64,000 nucleotides of DNA from Rutidosis leptorrhynchoides (Eukaryota > Streptophyta > Magnoliopsida > Asterales > Asteraceae), in NCBI RefSeq assembly GCF_046630445.1, contig NC_092339.1, positions 82,255,501 through 82,319,500 of the forward strand, given 5' to 3'. The notes under the pieces were generated by a model. That model was not told where the DNA came from and ran no database searches. It saw only the letters and a program-made list of their open reading frames with translations. Positions 24,834 through 38,237 of the stretch are shown piece after piece. Both the position numbers and the translations under genes were made by a program. Positions within the stretch are counted from its first letter, which is position 1. Every line of letters begins with the position of its first letter.

Positions 24834-25653
24834 CTGCAAAATACATCAAACACAATTTTTGTGCATCCAAATATGCATTAGTGTCAGCAAAATCATCAAT
24901 CAAAATAATTACAATGACATGTTCAATTTATATCAAACTTATGCTCATTTTTATATTTTTATCAAATCTACACTTTTTCAAATAAGCATATACGAAAATG
25001 TTTGCCAAGTTCATAAGCATTCAACTCAAATAACATGTCAAAATAATCATTATTAGCAATTAAACAAGTTTCAAATGGCATTATCTCTCAAAAATCAAGT
25101 TCATGAATTTTAGACTTGAAAAAGTCCACTTTAATTCTCAAAAATCATGTTTAGGCTCAAAGTTTGGATCTTTTAACTACCTAAACATGTTACATTACTT
25201 AATTTAGCAATAATTAATGACAAAAATCGGCCATAACCTGTTTATATCAAAAAGCCCCAAATTGCTCAAGAACACAAACCCTAGATTACTCAAAATTTGA
25301 AGTTTAAGGCTTCTAATCATGTTAAATAGCATCAATCTAGGTTATACAAGCATAATATATAAGCAATTTAAGCATAATTACACTAAAAAGCATCAAAATC
25401 GAATTGGGTATAAAATTGCTCAAGAACACTAAATATTCGGATTAAAGGGTGTTTTGATGTAGAAATTTACCGTTTTCCTTGAGTAATTCCTTGATAGCAT
25501 TCTTCTCAACATGATTTTGTGAAAGATTTGATGAAAAACGGCCAAAAATTACGAATTTGAGAGTGTTTTTGTGTGTGTTTTTCGCTGTTTTTGGAATGTT
25601 TGTGTGTTGGGGACTGTCTGATCGATCCCTTTTATTTTTTCTGGATTTTAAAC

Positions 25654-25701
25654 GCTCCGCGAGTCGCTGTGGTGTTTCCCTTCAAACTCCGCGAGTCGCG
25701 G
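25654..25701 (-). promoter_or_regulatory. A: internal copy of the paired palindromes
   Basis: GCTCCGCGAGTCGC and AACTCCGCGAGTCGCGG, spaced as in the LTRs, with minus-strand AATAAAAGGG (about 25628-25638) at the TATA position. It corresponds to B 13006-13059. A possible internal promoter for the 3' ORF. Confidence 0.45.

Positions 25702-25703
<2 letters not shown>

Positions 25704-25794
<91 letters not shown>
25704..25794. repeat. (AT)n microsatellite in A's intron-like stretch
   Basis: About 45 AT units directly next to the palindrome copy. The place is occupied by a T-rich run in B, so this is an independent expansion. Confidence 0.95.
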
Positions 25795-25798
<4 letters not shown>

Positions 25799-26709
25799 AT
25801 AAAAATCTTATACTAATTAAAACAATTATTTAATTAATTTTAAAATTTCGTTTCCCTTGTTATTTAGGACGAGGTCGTTTCGGAACGATGTCCTAGTCCG
25901 TCCCTCGACAAAATTTTAAAATTTGTCAATTTAATGCGCGGTTTTAAAAGCAAAGATTTTTTTGGGGTTTTTTTTAATGTTTTTGGCATACTTTAATTCA
26001 ATAAGATTAAAAATAATGATAATAAAAGTTCTCGTCCCTCCCTCGGGTAAAGCAATTTCGGTTCAACGACCTAGTCTTCAACTTACGATGAATTTTTTAA
26101 AAATCATATTTTTAACTTAGCAAAATAAAGTAAATTTTTATTTTTAAATTCACACCAAACTTAAATTTAAAATGCATAAAATTAAAAATTCATATTTTAA
26201 AAATTCACACCAAACTTAAATTATATTTTTGTTTTTATACATACAAACTTATATTAAAAATATTAATTTTCCAAATATTTACAATTTTAAATATATTGAT
26301 TTAAAAAGTTTTACAATATTATTTTAATATTAATTTATTAATTTTTTTAAAAATAAAATTAAAAATCTTTTTGGCTTTTATCCCACTTTAATCAATCAAA
26401 TATTATCAAAAATATACGCCCCACTTTTCGGTAAAGTAATTTCGGTTCCATGACCTAATTTAACTCATGACAAATTTTTGAAATTTTTTGAGTTGATTGA
26501 TTAAAGATATTTATACCTTAAGAATAAACGTTAAATTTCGCAGTGATGTAATAAATTTTTGTATGATATCAATAATTTCGATCGCAAGACCTAATTTTAT
26601 TGAATACCAATTTAATACTTTATAGCGAACAAATTAGCGTTTATTATCAAAAGGTTAAAAATAAAAATAAAAATAAAAACTGTACAAACTTACCTGTGAA
26701 ATAGATTTC

Positions 26710-27126
26710 TTAGTGATATGCTCTAGCCCACTCATAAGATAGTCGGACTAATTGATTTTCCATGGCTACATAGGCGTAACCTCGAGCATTCAATGTTTTT
26801 TCTTCTAAACATATGAACGGTCCATCTCTGCATAAAATAACAAATTCGGCGTTTGAATAGGTTTGATTATTTGAACATTTGCCTTCGTGTGACCATTTTC
26901 CGCATTTGTGACATCTTTCAAGGTGCCGTGCTCTTCTTTTCGCTGCGGATTTTGATTTTCCTTTACCAAATTGTAACTTATTATCTTCGCATCTGGATTC
27001 TTTTCTTACTCCGTCCAATTTACCTCTTATTAATGATACCAATTCACTTGGAAGTGTGTCATTATTACGTTTAGTGATCAAAGCGTGTAGCATTAGACCA
27101 TAGTTTAATTCACAGGAAGTCTTCAT
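26710..27126 (-). CDS. A: small zinc-knuckle protein
   Basis: ORF of 138 codons, the counterpart of B's 14066-14449 and over 90 percent alike across the shared part, with the same basic run and CHKCGKWSHEGKC knuckle. It starts about 170 bases after the integrase region and ends 18 bases before a CAG|GTAAGT donor. Retention of the frame in both copies while gag-pol is broken many times may reflect short length or past selection in the family. No named family is recognised. Confidence 0.6.
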   Translation of the reverse strand: MKTSCELNYGLMLHALITKRNNDTLPSELVSLIRGKLDGVRKESRCEDNKLQFGKGKSKSAAKRRARHLERCHKCGKWSHEGKCSNNQTYSNAEFVILCRDGPFICLEEKTLNARGYAYVAMENQLVRLSYEWARAYH

Positions 27127-27297
27127 TTCGAAAAACCTAAAAAAAATAAAAATTCAGAATGGGGGGAGAAGACTAGTTCTTTAGGGTCTGCTAGGGAAAG
27201 ACCATTCGGGTTCCATTTTCGAGAACTACACGAAAACAGAAAATCTAACTCTAACAGAAATACATATTATCCTTCAAAGACTTGATTCTCCCCACAC

Positions 27298-30200
27298 TTA
27301 GTTAGCTGTGGTATCGAAATTGTGATTAACTTCGTTGTCAACTTCCATTGGACTATCTATGTAATGTTTAACTCTGTGACCATTAACCTTAAATTCAATC
27401 CCATTTGAATTTATTAATTCTATCGTTCCGTATGGGAAAACTCTTTTGACTATGAATGGTCCAGACCATCTTGATTTCAATTTTCCAGGAAATAGCTTGA
27501 ATCGTGAATTGAAAAGAAGAACTCTGTCTCCTTCTTTAAATTCTTTTGAACTTCTGATTCTTTTATCATGCCATTTATTCGTTCTTTCTTTATAGATTAA
27601 CGAATTTTCGAATGCTTCATGTCTTAATTCTTCTAATTCGTTTAATTGACTTAATCGTAGACGTCCAGCTTCATGTAAATCAAGATTACATGTCTTCAAA
27701 GCCCAAAATGCTTTGTGTTCAATTTCTACTGGAAGATGACATGCTTTTCCGTAAACGAGTTTAAAAGGTGTGGTTCCAATTGGAGTTTTGTAGGCTGTTC
27801 TAAAAGCCCAGAGTGCATCCTCTAATTTAATGGACCATTCCTTCGGATTTGATCCTACGGTTTTCTCTAAAATACGTTTTAAAGCTCGGTTGGTATTCTC
27901 AACTTGTCCACTTGTTTGTGGATGATATGCGGTGGAGATTTTATGAGTTACTCCATATCTTTTAAGAACTTTCTCAAGTTGATTATTACAGAAATGAGTA
28001 CCCCGATCACTTATTAAAGCTTTCGGTGTTCCAAACCTTGCAAAAAGACGTTTTAAAAAGTTGACTACAACTCGTGCATCGTTAGTTGGGAGAGCTTGTG
28101 CTTCCGCCCATTTAGATACATTATCAATGGCAACGAGAATGTAGAGATTATTATGAGATTTTGGAAATGGACCCATAAATTCAATACCCCAAACGTCAAA
28201 TACTTCACATACTTGAATGATATTTTGTGGCATTTCATCACGTTGACTTATTTTTCCGGCCCTTTGACATGCATCACAGGATTTGCAAAGAAGGTGTGCG
28301 TCTTTGTAAATTGTAGGCCAATAGAATCCAGTATCATAAACTTTTCTTGCTGTTAGTTGAGGCCCTTAATGCCCTCCTGTTGGTCCTGTGTGACAATGGT
28401 TTAAGATTTTACTAGCTTCATCTCTGAATACACATCGGCGTATTATTCCATCGGGACAACTTTTAAACAAATGTGGATCTTCCCAGAAATAGTGTTTTAT
28501 ATCACTGAAGAATTTCTTTCGTTTTTGGTACGATAATCCTTTTTCAAGGAATCCACATACTAAGTAGTTTTCATAGTCTGCAAACCATGGAATTTCATTA
28601 TAATCTATCTTCAATAGATATTCATCAGGAAAGTTGTCGTGTATGGCCGATTCATTTAGAACTTCTAATTCAGGATTTTCAAGACGAGAAAGATGATCAG
28701 CGTCGAGATTTTCTGCTCCTCTTTTATCTCGGATTTCAATATCGAACTCTTGTAAGAGTAAGATCCAACGGATTAATCTTGGTTTAGCATCTTGTTTCGA
28801 AAATAGGTATCTAAGAACAGAATGGTCGGTATAGACCACTGTTTTTGCTAGAACGAGATATGAACTAAATTTATCAAAAGCAAAGACAATAGCAAGGAGT
28901 TCTTTTTCAGTAGTTGTGTAATTTGTTTGTGCTCCTTGTAATGTCTTACTAGCATAATATATAGGTTGAAATCGTTTTTCAATCCTTTATCCTAAAACGG
29001 CTCCCATTGCAAAATCACTTTCATCGCACATTAGTTCAAATGGTAGATTCCAATTTGGTGTTATCATGATCGGCGCATTAGTGAGTTCCTCTTTAAGAAT
29101 ATTAAAAGATTTGATACATTCATCTGAAAAGATGAATGGAGCATCCTTTTCTAGGAGTTTATTCATAGGAGTGGCAATTTTAGAAAAATCTTTTATGAAA
29201 CGTCGGTAAAAATCGGCATGCCCTAGAAAACTCCTAACTCCTCTAACATTGGTGGGATGTGGAAGTTTAGCAATTACATCTACTTTAGCTCTATCCACTT
29301 CAATTCCTTCCTTTGAAATTTTATGACCAAGAACGATGCCTTCTTTAACCATGAAATGGCATTTCTCCCAATTAAGAACTAGATTTGATTGTTCGCATCT
29401 AATCAGCATTCGTTCAAGATTAGCTAGACATGTTTTAAAAGTATCACCGAAGACTGAAAAGTCATCCATGAAAACTTCCATGCATTCTTCTATCATGTCG
29501 TGAAAAATCGCCATCATGCACCTTTGAAAGGTTGCAGGGGCGTTGCAAAGTCCAAATGGCATGCGTTTGTAAGCAAAAGTACCATAAGGGCACGTGAATG
29601 TGGTTTTCTCTTGGTCTTCGGGTGCTATTGGAATCTGAAAATATCCGGAAAAACCATCAAGAAAATAATAGTAACTATTTCCGGCTAATCTTTCCAACAT
29701 TTGATCAATGAAAGGTAAGGGAAAGTGATCTTTTCTGGTGGCGTCAGTTAATTTTCTATAATCAATACAAACACGCCATCCTGTTACAGTCCTAGTAGGA
29801 ATAAGCTCATTTTTCTCATTTGTAATGACAGTCATGCCACCCTTCTTAGGCACGCATTGAACTGGGCTTACCCATGGACTATCAGAAATTGGATAAATTA
29901 AACCTGCATCAAGCAGTTTAATAATTTCTTTTTTAACAACATCTTGCATATTAGGATTTAGTCTTCGTTGGCGTTGCACATACGTTTTATGACCTTCTTC
30001 CATAAGGCTTTTATGTGTGCAATACGAAGGACTTATTCCTTTAATATCATGAATTTTCCATGCAATAGCTGGTTTATGAGCTTTCAACACAGAAATGAGT
30101 TGAGATTTTTCATTTTTTCAGTAAGAGAAGACGATATTATTACAGGTAATTTAGATTCACCATGTAAATAAGCGTATTCCAAATGGTTTGGAAGTGGCTT

Positions 30201-32900
30201 TAACTCTAATGTCGGTGGTTCTTCTATCGATGATTTATATCGATATCTGTCTTCTTCTTTTAGCATTTGAATCTCTTCTGTTGTTGGTTCATATCCATTA
30301 GCTATTAGTGTAGCTAACATTTCAGTTTCATCAATTGGTTCAGTTTCTTCTCCTAAAGAACATTCTCCTGTTCCTTGTAATTCTGGAAATTCTTCTAACA
30401 ATTCTGCATGTGAATCTATAGTTTGAATATAATAACATGTATCATCTGCAGATTGTGGTTGTTGCATAGCTCTATCAACTGAAAAGGTAACACTCTCGTC
30501 CTCTATACTTAGGGTCAGTTTCTTACCGAACACGTCTATCATTGCTTTAGCCGTGTTTAAGAATGGTCTTCCTAATATGAGAGGAACTTGAGAATCTTCT
30601 TCCATGTCCAGAACAACAAAATCTACTGGAAATACTAAAGTACCAACTTTAACTAGCATGTTCTCCATTATCTCTCTAGGATATTTTATTGATCGATCGG
30701 CTAGTTGTATGCTTATTCTTGTTGGTTTTAATTCTCCAAGGTCTAGTTTAGTGTATAGTGAATATGGCATTAAATTTATACTAGCACCTAAGTCTGCCAA
30801 TGCTTCTATTGAACTAAGACTACCCAGAAAATATGAAATTGTGAAACTTCCTGGATCAGATAATTTTTCTGGTATCTTATTCAACAGCACTGCAGAACAA
30901 TTAGCATTCATAGTAACGGCCGAGAGTTCTTCCATTTTCTTTCTATTTGTGATTAGATCTTTCAGAAATTTAGCATATCTAGGCATTCCTAAAATCACAT
31001 CAATGAAAGGAAGATTTACATTTATCTGTTTAAACATATCCAAGAATTTGGATTGCTCGGCTTCAAGTCTCTCTTTTTTCATTTTACTCAGGTAAGGAAG
31101 TGGTGGTTGGTATGGTTTAACATAAGGTTTAGCTTTAACTGTGTTATCTTCATTAACCTTTTCAACTACCGGTTCTGTTTCCTTATCTTGCTCAGGTTGT
31201 GGTTCTTGTGGAGTAGGAATAGCTTCATCAGAAATTACAGGTATTTCAGGTGGTTTAAGTGTTGTACCACTTCTTGTGGTAATGGCTTTAGCTGTTTCAT
31301 TCCGGGGGTTAGCATTTGTATCACTAGGTAAACTTCCCGATTTTCTTTCACTTATTAACCTTGCCAGGTTACTTACTTCTTGTTCCAGATTTTGAATAGA
31401 AGCTTGTTGATTTCTAAATGTTTGAGCATTTTGTTCATTGGTTTGTTTCTGAGATGTGAAAAACTGTGTTTGAGATTCAACTAGCTTCGTCATCATATCT
31501 TCTAAATTTGGCTTTTTATCATCGGTTTGTGGTGGTTTGTTTTGAAAATTAGGTCTTTGCTGGTTGTAAGTATTATTGGATACTTGTTGATTACTAGGAC
31601 CTTGTTGGTTGTTGTATGGAACATTTCGGTTATAATTCTAGTTTTGATTGTAAATCGGTCTTGGCGGTTGATAATTATTCTGATAATTATTTCCAGGCCT
31701 TTGGTTTAGATATGAAACATTCTCTCTTTATTCCATTGTTAGCTCAATACTGAGACAATCTTTTGTCAAATGTGGTCCTCCACACTGCTCACAACTAATT
31801 CGTATTGAGTGTATATCCTTAGTCATCTTTTCCATTCGTCTCTCGACAGCATCTATCTTTGCGGAAATGGAATCTAAGTCATGGCTAGAATCGACTCTAG
31901 CTGCTTTAGATGATCTAACGATATCTTTTTCTTGGTGCCACTCATGTGAGTGGGAAGCAGTGTTATCAATAATTTTGTAAGCATCAGTTTCGGTTTTCTT
32001 CATAATAGAACCACCAGCTGCTATATCGATGTCTTTCCTTGTAGTGATGTCGCATCCTTGGTAGAATATTTGTACTATTTGACAAGTGTCTAAACCATGT
32101 TGCGGACATCCTCTCAATAACTTTTCAAATCTGGTCCATGCCTCATATAGAGTTTCATTCGGCTTCTGTGTGAACGTAACAATTTCTCCTTGAAGTCTCA
32201 TGGCTTTAGATGCCGGAAAGAATTGTTTAAGAAATTTTTCAACTAAAATGTCCCATGTATCGATCGCCCCTTCAGGTAACAATTCCAACCAATCTTTGGC
32301 TTCTCCCTTTAAAGTCCAGGGAAATAACATGAGATATATCTGTTCATCCTCAACTTCTCGGATTTTAAATAGTGTGCAGATCCTATTAAAGGTACGAAGA
32401 TGTTCATTTGGATCTTCCTTCGGCGCACCACTAAATTGGCATTGATTAGTCACCATGTGTAGGATTTGTCCTTTGATTTCATAATCTGGCGCATTAATGT
32501 CTGGATGAGTAATTGCGTGACCTTGACCAGTGCGTTTAGCTCTCATTCGGTCTTCCATACTTAAAGGTTCCAGATTTTCCATGATTGAATTTGTTGAATC
32601 TGAATCACTAGAGGATTCTGATTTAATGGTTCATTCCTCAACAATCTCTGTTTGAATGATTGGTGGTTCCGGAGGAAAAATTAATGGTTCAGGATCTATT
32701 AATCGTCCCTGAATATTTTCCGGATTCTCAATTGTGAGGTCGGGTTCAAAAAATGGATTATCGGAAATTTGAACTGGAGTACTTGGTCGACTGGATGACG
32801 ATTCTAAAGAAAAATCAACGGCGACAATATTTGCTAGATGTCTTGATCTTGTTACAGGTGGTGAACGTACAAAAGGTGATGAACGTCTTGCTCGGTGCAT
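27298..32900 (-). pseudogene. A: gag-pol region
   Basis: Fossil Athila polyprotein colinear with B. Gag (MHRARRSSPFVRSPP at 32900; core about 32550-31950; CEQCGGPHLTKDC at about 31810-31770), protease (LADLGASINLMP, about 30830-30530), RT (about 30010-29420, EVFMDDFSVFG), RNase H (about 29080-28700) and integrase (about 28450-27450), ending in a short tail with [12 protein letters not shown]. It is broken in about six places. RT and integrase segments are nearly the same as in B, so the two copies derive from closely related recent parents. Confidence 0.9.
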
Positions 32901-33639
32901 TCACTGAATATCCTATTAGTTTTTAAAAGGAAAGAAAAATTATATAAGTTATCCAATTAATAGACTTTTATGATTTTGCCCACGTTTCGAATAGCCAAAA
33001 GATGCAGCAGAGGGGCAGGATTCGTTTGGTCTCAATATAATTGAGTACTGTTTGGCTCCAATAACCCGGTCCACGTACAAATCCAACTATTACTACGAAC
33101 CAGAAAATTTTGATGTCTATCAATTTAACCACTTAAAATAAATTTTCGTAATTTAAAAAAATTTAGATAAGAAATAGAGAAAATTCTAAGTCCTAAAAAC
33201 TAGAATGGCGAGAAATGAGAAAGAAAAAGAGCGCGTCGAAAAAGGTGGAAAAAAGAAAAGGGTTGAAAAATAAAAGGCGTCGAAAAATAAGAAAGAAAAA
33301 GAGTGACTATAAAACTTTAAAACACTCGACTAACCCAACCTTATTATTATTACTAACTTAAAATTAAAATTGCAAATTGAGATTACTAATTGGAGTGATA
33401 ATTGATACATAGGTAAAAGGCGTCGAAAAATAAAAATAAGAAAGTAGCGCATCGAACGGCGTCGCAAAAGTCTAAAGTACCTAAATCTTAGTCTAAGGAA
33501 TAAGCACTTAAGAGATTTTACGGCAAGGCCTAAAAATCTTGAAATAAAAATAAGCTACGGCAAAAACTAAATTTAACACTAACTACGAACAATAAAAATA
33601 CAAATATTACGATTAAATAATTAAAAAGAAACAAGATAT
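32901..33639 (-). other. A: leader with conserved hairpin block
   Basis: AT-rich leader, shorter than B's. The conserved block lies at 32971-33110 with the inverted repeat CTCAATATAATTGAG at 33031-33045. No primer site of the kind seen in B and O is recognisable next to the LTR here, and no coding frame is supported. Confidence 0.7.
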
Positions 33640-35605
33640 TTATTTTTACAACTAAATACTATTAAATTACGATACAATTTTACACAAGATATTTATTTAT
33701 TTAAAGAATGGATATACCTAAACCTTGCTACAACACTTATAGGCAGTATACCTAATCGTACAGTAGTGTAGTTTTTAGTAAGTCCGGTTCGTTCCACAGG
33801 GAATCTTTAAACAAAGCTTAACGCTATATTAGTTTTAATTTATAAAAATACAAAAATATAAATAAGTAATATTATTATTATAAAGGGGGTTTTTACCGTT
33901 TAATGACCGGTTTATCGATTTTAAAACTTAGTCGCAGTTAAAACCTAATGTAAAATATTAAAAATAAATATAACTTAATTTAAAGCGTAAAGTAAATAAC
34001 GATAATGAAATTGCGATAAATAAAAGTGCGATAAAATAAAATTGAGATAATTAAAAAGTACGATAATTAAAAGTGCAATTAAATACAATAACAATAAATA
34101 AAAGTGCGATAATTAGAAGTGCAATTAAATATAAAATAAAGGAAATTAAATATGAAATAAAATAATTATGCTTATTTAAACTTCCGTAATCATGATGTTT
34201 GACGTGTTGATTTTAGTTTTATGCCCATGGGTTAATTGTCCTTTGTCCTGGATTATTCAATATGTCCGTCTGGTTTTTGTCCATAACAGTCCATCAGTCA
34301 TAAATATAAAGTGCGAGTATCCTCGTCAAATTATCCTTATACCCGAAGTTAAATATTCTAACTAACTGGGACTTAAACTGTAACAAGGTTTTAATACTTT
34401 GTTTAATAATTACACCAGGTTATCGACTGCGTGTAACCCAAGGTTTTAATACTTTGTTATCAATTATGCCAAGTGTCCTTGTACATAATTTCACCCCTGT
34501 TTTAATAATTCTAGTGACTATTAATTCATTCCCGTGTCCGGTTAAATGAACGATTATTCGTACATATAAATATCCCGCCCATCGTGTCCGATCGAGTGTA
34601 TATGGTTATTTATAGGTACATCCAATTGTAAATCTTTATATTAAAATTAACAAACTATCATTTAGTTAAACAAATATAAAGCCCATTAATAGCCCATAGT
34701 CTAATTTCCACAAGTGTCGTTCTTTTGTCCAAACCCCAATTATGGTACAAAGCCCAATTACCCAATTTTAATATTTTTAGCCCAACATCATGATTACTTC
34801 GTCTTAAATAAGCATAATAATAATTTAGCTACGAGACATTAATGTAAAAAGGTTGAACATAACTTACAATGATTAAAAATAGCGTAGCGTTACACGGACA
34901 GAATTTCGACTTACACTCTTACAACATTCGCTAACATACCCTTATTATTAGGATTTAAAATTAAAATTAAAATTAAAATATAAATTATATATATATATTT
35001 ACGTATATAGAGAGAGATGATATATGGATATTTAAAACGATCAAAATGCGTTTCCTTTTATAGGCAGATTTGGTTTTGAGTGCTCCGCGAGTCGCGGTGA
35101 ATTTACCCTTCAAACTCCGCGAGTCGCGGAGTTTGAATTTCCAACTCACTCCAATTTGGATCTTAGCTTTGCCGACGGATTTTAATAATATAAATATAAT
35201 ATAAATATATAATTTATATAATTAATTATATATTATATTATATTTATACACATAATTAATTTGTAACTTTCGGTCCGTTGCGTCGAGCGTTGAGAGTTGA
35301 CTCATATCCCGGTTCCGGATTTTCGAACGTCCTTGCGTACAATTTAATATCTTGTACTTTGCGTTTTGAATCTTGTACTCTTGTAATTTCGAGACATTTC
35401 TTATCAATAATTGGAACCACTTTGATTGTATTTTGTACTTTTGAGCTTTTTGGTCGTTTGCGTCTTCAATTCGTCGAATCTGTCTTTTGTCTTCACCTTT
35501 TATTATTTAAACGAATATTACTTGTAAATAGGACAACTTCAACTAAAAGCTTGTCTTTCTTGAGGGATAATGCTATGAAATATATGTTCATTTTTAGCAT
35601 TATTA
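33640..35605 (-). repeat. A: 5' LTR
   Basis: Matches 2937-4932 at about 98 percent by eye. The outer end is sharp (35605, followed by ACGCC). The inner end is approximate because the LTR/leader junction is degraded. Paired palindromes lie at 35083-35134 and TATA at 35053-35062. Confidence 0.88.
35053..35134 (-). promoter_or_regulatory. A 5' LTR: paired palindromes plus TATA box
   Basis: TATAAAAGGA on the minus strand, about 20 bases after CTCCGCGAGTCGCGG (35083-35097) and with the second palindrome at 35112-35134. Identical in plan to 4391-4473. Confidence 0.75.
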
Positions 35606-37904
35606 ACGCCCTAGAATTAGGGGAACCTTACTATTTTCTTCCATTTCAAGAACAACGAAATCAGCAGAAAAGATTAAGTGATTTACTTTAACCGGTAGGT
35701 TTTCAGCAATGCCAATAGGATAGTTGTAAGTTCTATCAGCTAATCGTATACACGTCCTGGTTGGTTTTAAATCACCTAAGTTCAATTTTAAGTACAAAGA
35801 GTGAGGCATAAGATTAATGCTTGCTCCTAAATCAGCTAATGCATCGTACATTACTGAATCTCCCATCAGACAAGGAATGATGATACTTCCAGGATCTCCA
35901 AGTTTTAGTGGCAAATTTTGCTTTTGTAAAATTGCCAAGCATTCCTCATTAAGGAATGTGGTTGAAACTTCTGCATATTTTCCTTTGTCTGCTATAAGAT
36001 CTTTGATAAACCTTCCATAATTCAGCATACCCGCAAGAACATCTACAAGCAGTACATTTATACAAATTTGCTTAATCATGTCAGCAAACTTGTTGTATTG
36101 TGCTTGTAATTTATCTTTCTTCAAACGTTGCGGATATGGAATTGGAGGTTTGTATACCTTCAATGGTGGTTGATTTTGAGTCTTTGGTGCACTTGTGGTT
36201 GGCATCGTATTTTCTTCCACCACAGGTTCGTTTTCTTGTGAAACATGAATAGAAGTGAGAGGCTTTGGAATTTCTGGGTTAATGGTTAACCCAGTTCGCG
36301 TAGTGATTGAATTAACTTGTGAAATATTACTTGAATTTTGAGTTTCCTTACCCTTAGGGTTTGGTTGCGTGTTTGATGGTAAAGTGCCCGATTGCCTTTC
36401 AGCTAGTAATTGGGATATTCTTCCCATATCTCTTTCAAGGTTTTGAATTAACGCTTGATGATTCCTTTGTACTTGCTCGTTTTCCGTTTAGGATTGATGA
36501 AGTTGTCTCTTCACTTGCTCATTCGTTTCTGATTGACTTTTGACAAAATTCATCATAACTTCTTCAAAGTTAGATTTCTTCTCTACTGGTTGCGTGTTAT
36601 GATTTTGTTGTTGATATGGTAATTGAGGTAACGGTTGTTGTTGAAAATTTTGTTGAGGTGGAAATGGAGGTTGGTTTCTATTGAAAAAGCCAGGTGGTCC
36701 ATTTCTTTGAAAAGCAAAATTCTTCGGGTTTTGATATCCTGGGTTTGCAGGTTGATAATTAGAATTTCCTCCTTGAAAATTTCCTTGTCTTTGATTGGCC
36801 ATAAAATTAACTTGTGCTACTGAGTTTATTGGCCGATCATTGATATCACAATCTTTTGTGAAATGTGGTTGTCCACAGATTTCACATCCTACTTGTAATG
36901 CTAAAACTGTTGAATTTAGTTTCTCTATTTCTCTTCCAAACTTTTTGAATTGATTCGACAGTGAAGCTATGGTTGTGTTGTTGCCTTCATTTTCTTCAAG
37001 GCTTGCCACCGTCCTTCTAGGTATTTGATCTCTAGACGGTGTCCATTCAAAAGTATGAACTGACATGTCTTCTAACATGTCATACGCTTGATTTGTTGAT
37101 TTGTACATAAATACTCCTCCAGCGGAGGAATCTAATATACCACGAGTATGTTCATCAATACCACGATAAAAAGTTTGAACTATTTGCCCTTTTTGCAATC
37201 CGTGTTGCGGACAATTTCGTAACATTCTTTTTAATCTTTCCCATGCATCATAAAGAGTTTCATCCGACTTTTGTTTAAAAGTGGTGATTTCAGTTCTAAG
37301 TCTTTCGGCTTTTGCCGGTGGAAAAAATCGGGTAATGAATTTTTTTCTTAATTCGTTAAAAGTTGTGATAGAATCAGGTTTTGATGCTTTCAACCATGCT
37401 TTTGCGTCTCCGATTAACGAGTACGGAAAAGTTCTTAACTTAAATGCATCTGAAGAAACATCTTTGTTTTTGTACAGTTCACATAAATCTTCAAAAGCTT
37501 CTAAATGTTCTATCGGATTATTATTAAGTCTTCCGTCGAATTGGTTTTCACGAACCATGTGCATAAACTGCCCTTTGACTTCCTAGTTTTCAGCCTCAAT
37601 TTCAGGTCTTCTTATAGGTGCAAGTACGAGAGGGGGAACAGTTTGTCTGGTATTCCACATCGGTAGATCATTCAGATCAGGTGTTACTTCAGCCATTTCT
37701 TCTTTAATGACGATGGTTTCAGGTTCAGTTTTGATTTCTGGTTGACCACTAGTGTTTCCTACTTGTTTTTTGATATTTTTCGGTGTTTTCGGTTGACTAG
37801 TACTACCTAATTTTTTTTTGTTTTTCTTGTTTTAATCTTTTGATCAAGCCTCTTTCAGGTTCTGGATTAAGTGCAACGAGTTTAGGATTTCCTGAACGGG
37901 TCAT
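35606..37904 (-). pseudogene. O: Gag and beginning of protease
   Basis: Fossil Gag of element O, starting MTRSGNPKLVALNPEPERG at about 37904. The Gag core (about 37560-37100) has FDGRLNNNPIEHLEAFEDLC, FPYSLIGDAKAWLKA and CPQHGLQKGQIVQTFYRG. A Cys/His knuckle, CEICGQPHFTKDC, is at about 36890-36850, followed by a long Q/N/P-rich linker. Protease begins with YDALADLGASINLMPHSLY (about 35855-35800) and reaches PLILGR at the insertion of A; the remainder is at 2880-2936. Broken in a few places. Gag is clearly Athila-like but diverged from A and B. Confidence 0.88.
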
Positions 37905-38045
37905 ACAATTACTAAATTGTATGTAGTCTTAAAGGATTTATTCACTAAGTGTATAAACATTGAACTTTCTTGAAAATGAATTTTCACGAAAGGATCGAAT
38001 AACATAAAAACAATGATAAAAACCTTTAAACGAACAGATTTTCCT

Positions 38046-38186
38046 TCTGATTTTGCCCACGTTTCGAATAGCCAAAAGATGCAGCAGGGGGGCAGGATTC
38101 GTTTGGTCCCAATATAATTGGGTACTGTTTGGCTCCAATAACCCAGTCCACATACAAATCCAACTATTACTACGAATCAGAAAAAT
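38046..38186 (-). other. O: conserved leader block with compensated hairpin
   Basis: About 90 percent alike to 20293-20432 (B) and 32971-33110 (A). The inverted repeat here is CCCAATATAATTGGG (38108-38122). Relative to CTCAATATAATTGAG both arms have changed together (T-A to C-G), keeping the stem. In O the block is close to the primer site (about 30 bases), while in B it lies next to gag. Confidence 0.65.
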
Positions 38187-38214
38187 TATCTATTTATTTA
38201 ACTACCAACTTTTT

Positions 38215-38231
38215 CCCCGGCAGCGGCGCCA
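38215..38231 (-). promoter_or_regulatory. O: primer binding site, tRNA-Asp type
   Basis: Minus-strand TGGCGCCGCTGCCGGGG, six bases from the LTR, identical to B's site and complementary to the 3' end of tRNA-Asp with one mismatch. Confidence 0.88.
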
Positions 38232-38237
38232 AAAAGT

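Larger units (their letters stand above)
24834..26693 (-). other. A: AT-rich intron-like stretch
   Basis: The stretch is 1860 nt, bounded on the minus strand by CAG|GTAAGT (26694/26693) and TTTTGCAG (ending 24834). It is longer than in B because of about 600 bases of extra AT-rich sequence at about 24940-25560 and a long AT repeat at 25704-25794. A copy of the paired palindromes lies at 25654-25701. No coding frame is supported. Confidence 0.6.
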
